Under the pieces are notes generated by a model, which saw only the letters and a list, made by a program, of their open reading frames with translations, had not been told where the DNA came from and searched no databases. This document shows, one piece after another, positions 15,151 through 16,379 of a stretch of DNA of 16,379 nucleotides (position 1 is its first letter; each line of letters starts with the position of its first letter). Origin of the DNA: DATGIQ01 sp035295665 (GTDB lineage: Bacteria > Planctomycetota > Planctomycetia > Gemmatales > Gemmataceae). The translations under genes were made by a program, and so were the position numbers. The stretch covers positions 1 to 16,379 of the forward strand of contig DATGIQ010000125.1 in NCBI GenBank assembly GCA_035295665.1, in the 5' to 3' direction.

Positions 15151-16134
15151 ATGCACCAGACCGAACAGAGAGCCAAGCGCGGCGCGGATGGCAAGTGGAT
15201 TGCCGGTCTGCGTGCGTCCACTCCGATTGTCGATGCCGCGCGACGGGTTTTGACGATCCGTCTGGAAGTCGTACGGGATTACCTCGGCCTGGCCTTGCGC
15301 GAGCCGGACAAGGATGTGGAATACGTCCATCAACTGCGCGTGGGCACACGCCGTGCCGGAGCGGCGGTCGAGATCTTCTCGTGCTGCCTTCCGGAGAAAG
15401 TCTACAAGTCGGCCCGCAAACAGCTCAAGCGTCTGCGGCGGGCGGCAGGGGAAGCACGGGATTGGGATGTCTTCCTGATGACCCTGACGCAGGCTCCGCA
15501 CAAGAAAACCAGCCGGCAGCAGGCCGGCCTCGATTTCCTGGCCGGCTACGCCTTGGCCCAGCGGAGCATCGCTCAAGGACACTTGGAAGAGGCAAGCCCC
15601 GATGATCCGTTTGCCTTCGATCGGTTCCTGGCCGACACGATTGCGGCTGTGGAGAAACCTTCCAACGGCGTGCAGACACTGTCGAATTTGGCATCCCCCA
15701 TGCTCTCCACCCTGCTGAGCGACCTCCAGGAGGCGGCCGGGGCGGATCTGAGCGCGTACAGCAGCCTACACCGCGTCCGCATTCTTGGCAAGCGGCTGCG
15801 TTATGCCATGGAAGTCTTCGCGGCCTGCTATCCTCCGCCGTTTCGGCAAAAGCTTTATCCGACGGTGGAAGAGATGCAGGATATCCTGGGCCGAGCCAAT
15901 GACAGCTACGTGGCAAGCCAGCGGCTGGAAGCATTATGCGCCAAGATCCAGGCCACGCGGTCGGGGGATTGGAAACGGCTCCAGCCGGGCATCCAGGGAC
16001 TGCTTCAGTACCATCAACAACGCTTGCCCGAGGAACGGCAACGCTTTCTCGGCTGGTGGCGGCGTTGGCAACGGTCCGGATGCGCGGCTGCCTTCGGTGC
16101 GATGCTCCGCGGAGCGAAGGCGGCGGCATCGTGA
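15151..16134 (+). CDS. CHAD-domain protein (polyphosphate-associated)
   Basis: A 327-residue protein that is one complete CHAD domain with a short N-terminal lead. The first half has VHQLRVGTRRAGAA (His60, Arg63, Arg67, Arg68) and KRLRRAAGEARDWDV (93-107). The second half has the matching LHRVRILGKRLRYAMEVF (His207) and EEMQDILGRANDSYVA. These are the conserved His and basic residues of the two-fold alpha-helical CHAD repeat. CHAD proteins are known to bind inorganic polyphosphate through their basic groove and are often near polyphosphate enzymes; none is seen here. No CYTH domain is fused. It lies 25 bp after GTPase B on the same strand, so it is probably the last gene of that unit. The start at 15151 is the first ATG after the GTPase stop; AAGG 14 bases upstream is a poor ribosome site. 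Cytoplasmic. Confidence 0.88.
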   Translation: MHQTEQRAKRGADGKWIAGLRASTPIVDAARRVLTIRLEVVRDYLGLALREPDKDVEYVHQLRVGTRRAGAAVEIFSCCLPEKVYKSARKQLKRLRRAAGEARDWDVFLMTLTQAPHKKTSRQQAGLDFLAGYALAQRSIAQGHLEEASPDDPFAFDRFLADTIAAVEKPSNGVQTLSNLASPMLSTLLSDLQEAAGADLSAYSSLHRVRILGKRLRYAMEVFAACYPPPFRQKLYPTVEEMQDILGRANDSYVASQRLEALCAKIQATRSGDWKRLQPGIQGLLQYHQQRLPEERQRFLGWWRRWQRSGCAAAFGAMLRGAKAAAS

Positions 16135-16379
16135 CAATCAGAATCTGCGTGGTGTACGCATGGAAACTTGACAGTTGGAGTAATTTGATCCCTACCTGGA
16201 GTCGCGCCGGGCGCGGAGCACGGGCGCCCAGCAAAGGCAAGCGCGGGTAGAGATCGGGATCCTGGCAGATACCGATTCCTCGATGCAGTTCCAGCAGGAA
16301 CGGCGCGATGTTGGCGAAGCGGTCCCGCTCACCTGGTCTGTTACAGTGCTTCCAAAGGTTTGCGGCATGCAAGGGAATC
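16135..16379. other. Right-edge stretch without a supported gene
   Basis: The 245 bases after the CHAD stop hold no convincing gene on either strand. One minus-strand frame is open from the right edge through this region and far into the antisense of the CHAD gene, which makes it look like a high-GC shadow. A lone TTGACA at 16168-16173 has no -10 partner. A remnant or the 3' end of a gene lying right of the window cannot be excluded. Confidence 0.4.

Noticed and set aside
16168..16173. Perfect -35 hexamer TTGACA near the right edge
   Set aside because: At 16-18 bases downstream the sequence is around CCTACC with no -10-like hexamer, and no gene start follows in the window.
15425..16372. A 315-codon minus-strand frame opposite the CHAD gene and the right edge
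   Set aside because: It is mostly antisense to a clear CHAD domain and Arg/Pro-rich; only the part beyond 16134 could be real, and that cannot be judged here.
1..16379. tRNA, rRNA, CRISPR array, insertion sequence or prophage genes
   Set aside because: I saw no spaced direct repeats, transposase or integrase motifs, and no tRNA-like TTCGANTC/cloverleaf in a plausible setting.

Overview
The window looks like part of a Planctomycetota chromosome, probably the Gemmatales/Gemmataceae side. This rests on the gene content: a huge secreted glycine-rich protein ending in DUF4214-type repeats, a G8-domain secreted protein, a secreted serine-less hydrolase-like protein, a zinc-ribbon/one-helix membrane protein, tiny proteins of a type I associate with planctomycetes, and a high-GC, loosely packed layout with weak Shine-Dalgarno signals. 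The lineage is inferred from family resemblance; there is no rRNA or other marker here.

Layout. (1) Positions 1-3534 (+) hold the 3' part of a giant surface or secreted protein that is already open at base 1. It has seven beta-helix-like modules spaced by Gly/Asn/Asp-rich spacers, then two Ig-like domains, then DUF4214 repeats. (2) A perfect 26-bp inverted repeat (3539-3599) separates it from two convergent minus-strand genes. These read 8294->5790 (signal peptide, helical middle, alpha/beta-hydrolase fold with the nucleophile Ser and the expected His replaced) and then 5757->3616 (G8 domain plus CEMIP/TMEM2-like beta-helix plus Ig-like tail). They lie 32 bp apart and are probably co-transcribed from a promoter in the divergent gap at 8295-8542. 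(3) Plus-strand genes start from the other side of that gap: a zinc-ribbon membrane protein (8543-9124) overlapping a small conserved-looking protein (9121-9375) by ATGA, then a weak terminator-like hairpin. (4) A pair of tandem paralogous mini HTH proteins follows (9516-9767 and 9794-10030), then thiO, glycine oxidase (10054-11181), which appears to have an extended -10 promoter placed so that its transcript would be leaderless. (5) After a 234-bp gap with stacked hairpins come two tandem paralogous membrane-type GTPases (11416-13233 and 13272-15125) and a CHAD-domain protein (15151-16134), all in one direction with short gaps. The last 245 bp hold no gene I can support.

How the parts may work together. 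The two minus-strand exported proteins look like an envelope or polysaccharide-handling unit. ThiO supplies dehydroglycine for the thiamin thiazole, but no other thi gene is nearby. The GTPase-GTPase-CHAD cassette is the most system-like stretch. One GTPase has a full set of G motifs and two membrane helices. Its partner has a good P-loop but a broken guanine-specificity motif and a hydrophobic C-terminal segment. This suggests an asymmetric, possibly heteromeric, dynamin-like membrane pair working beside a polyphosphate-binding CHAD protein. That functional link is inference from gene order only.
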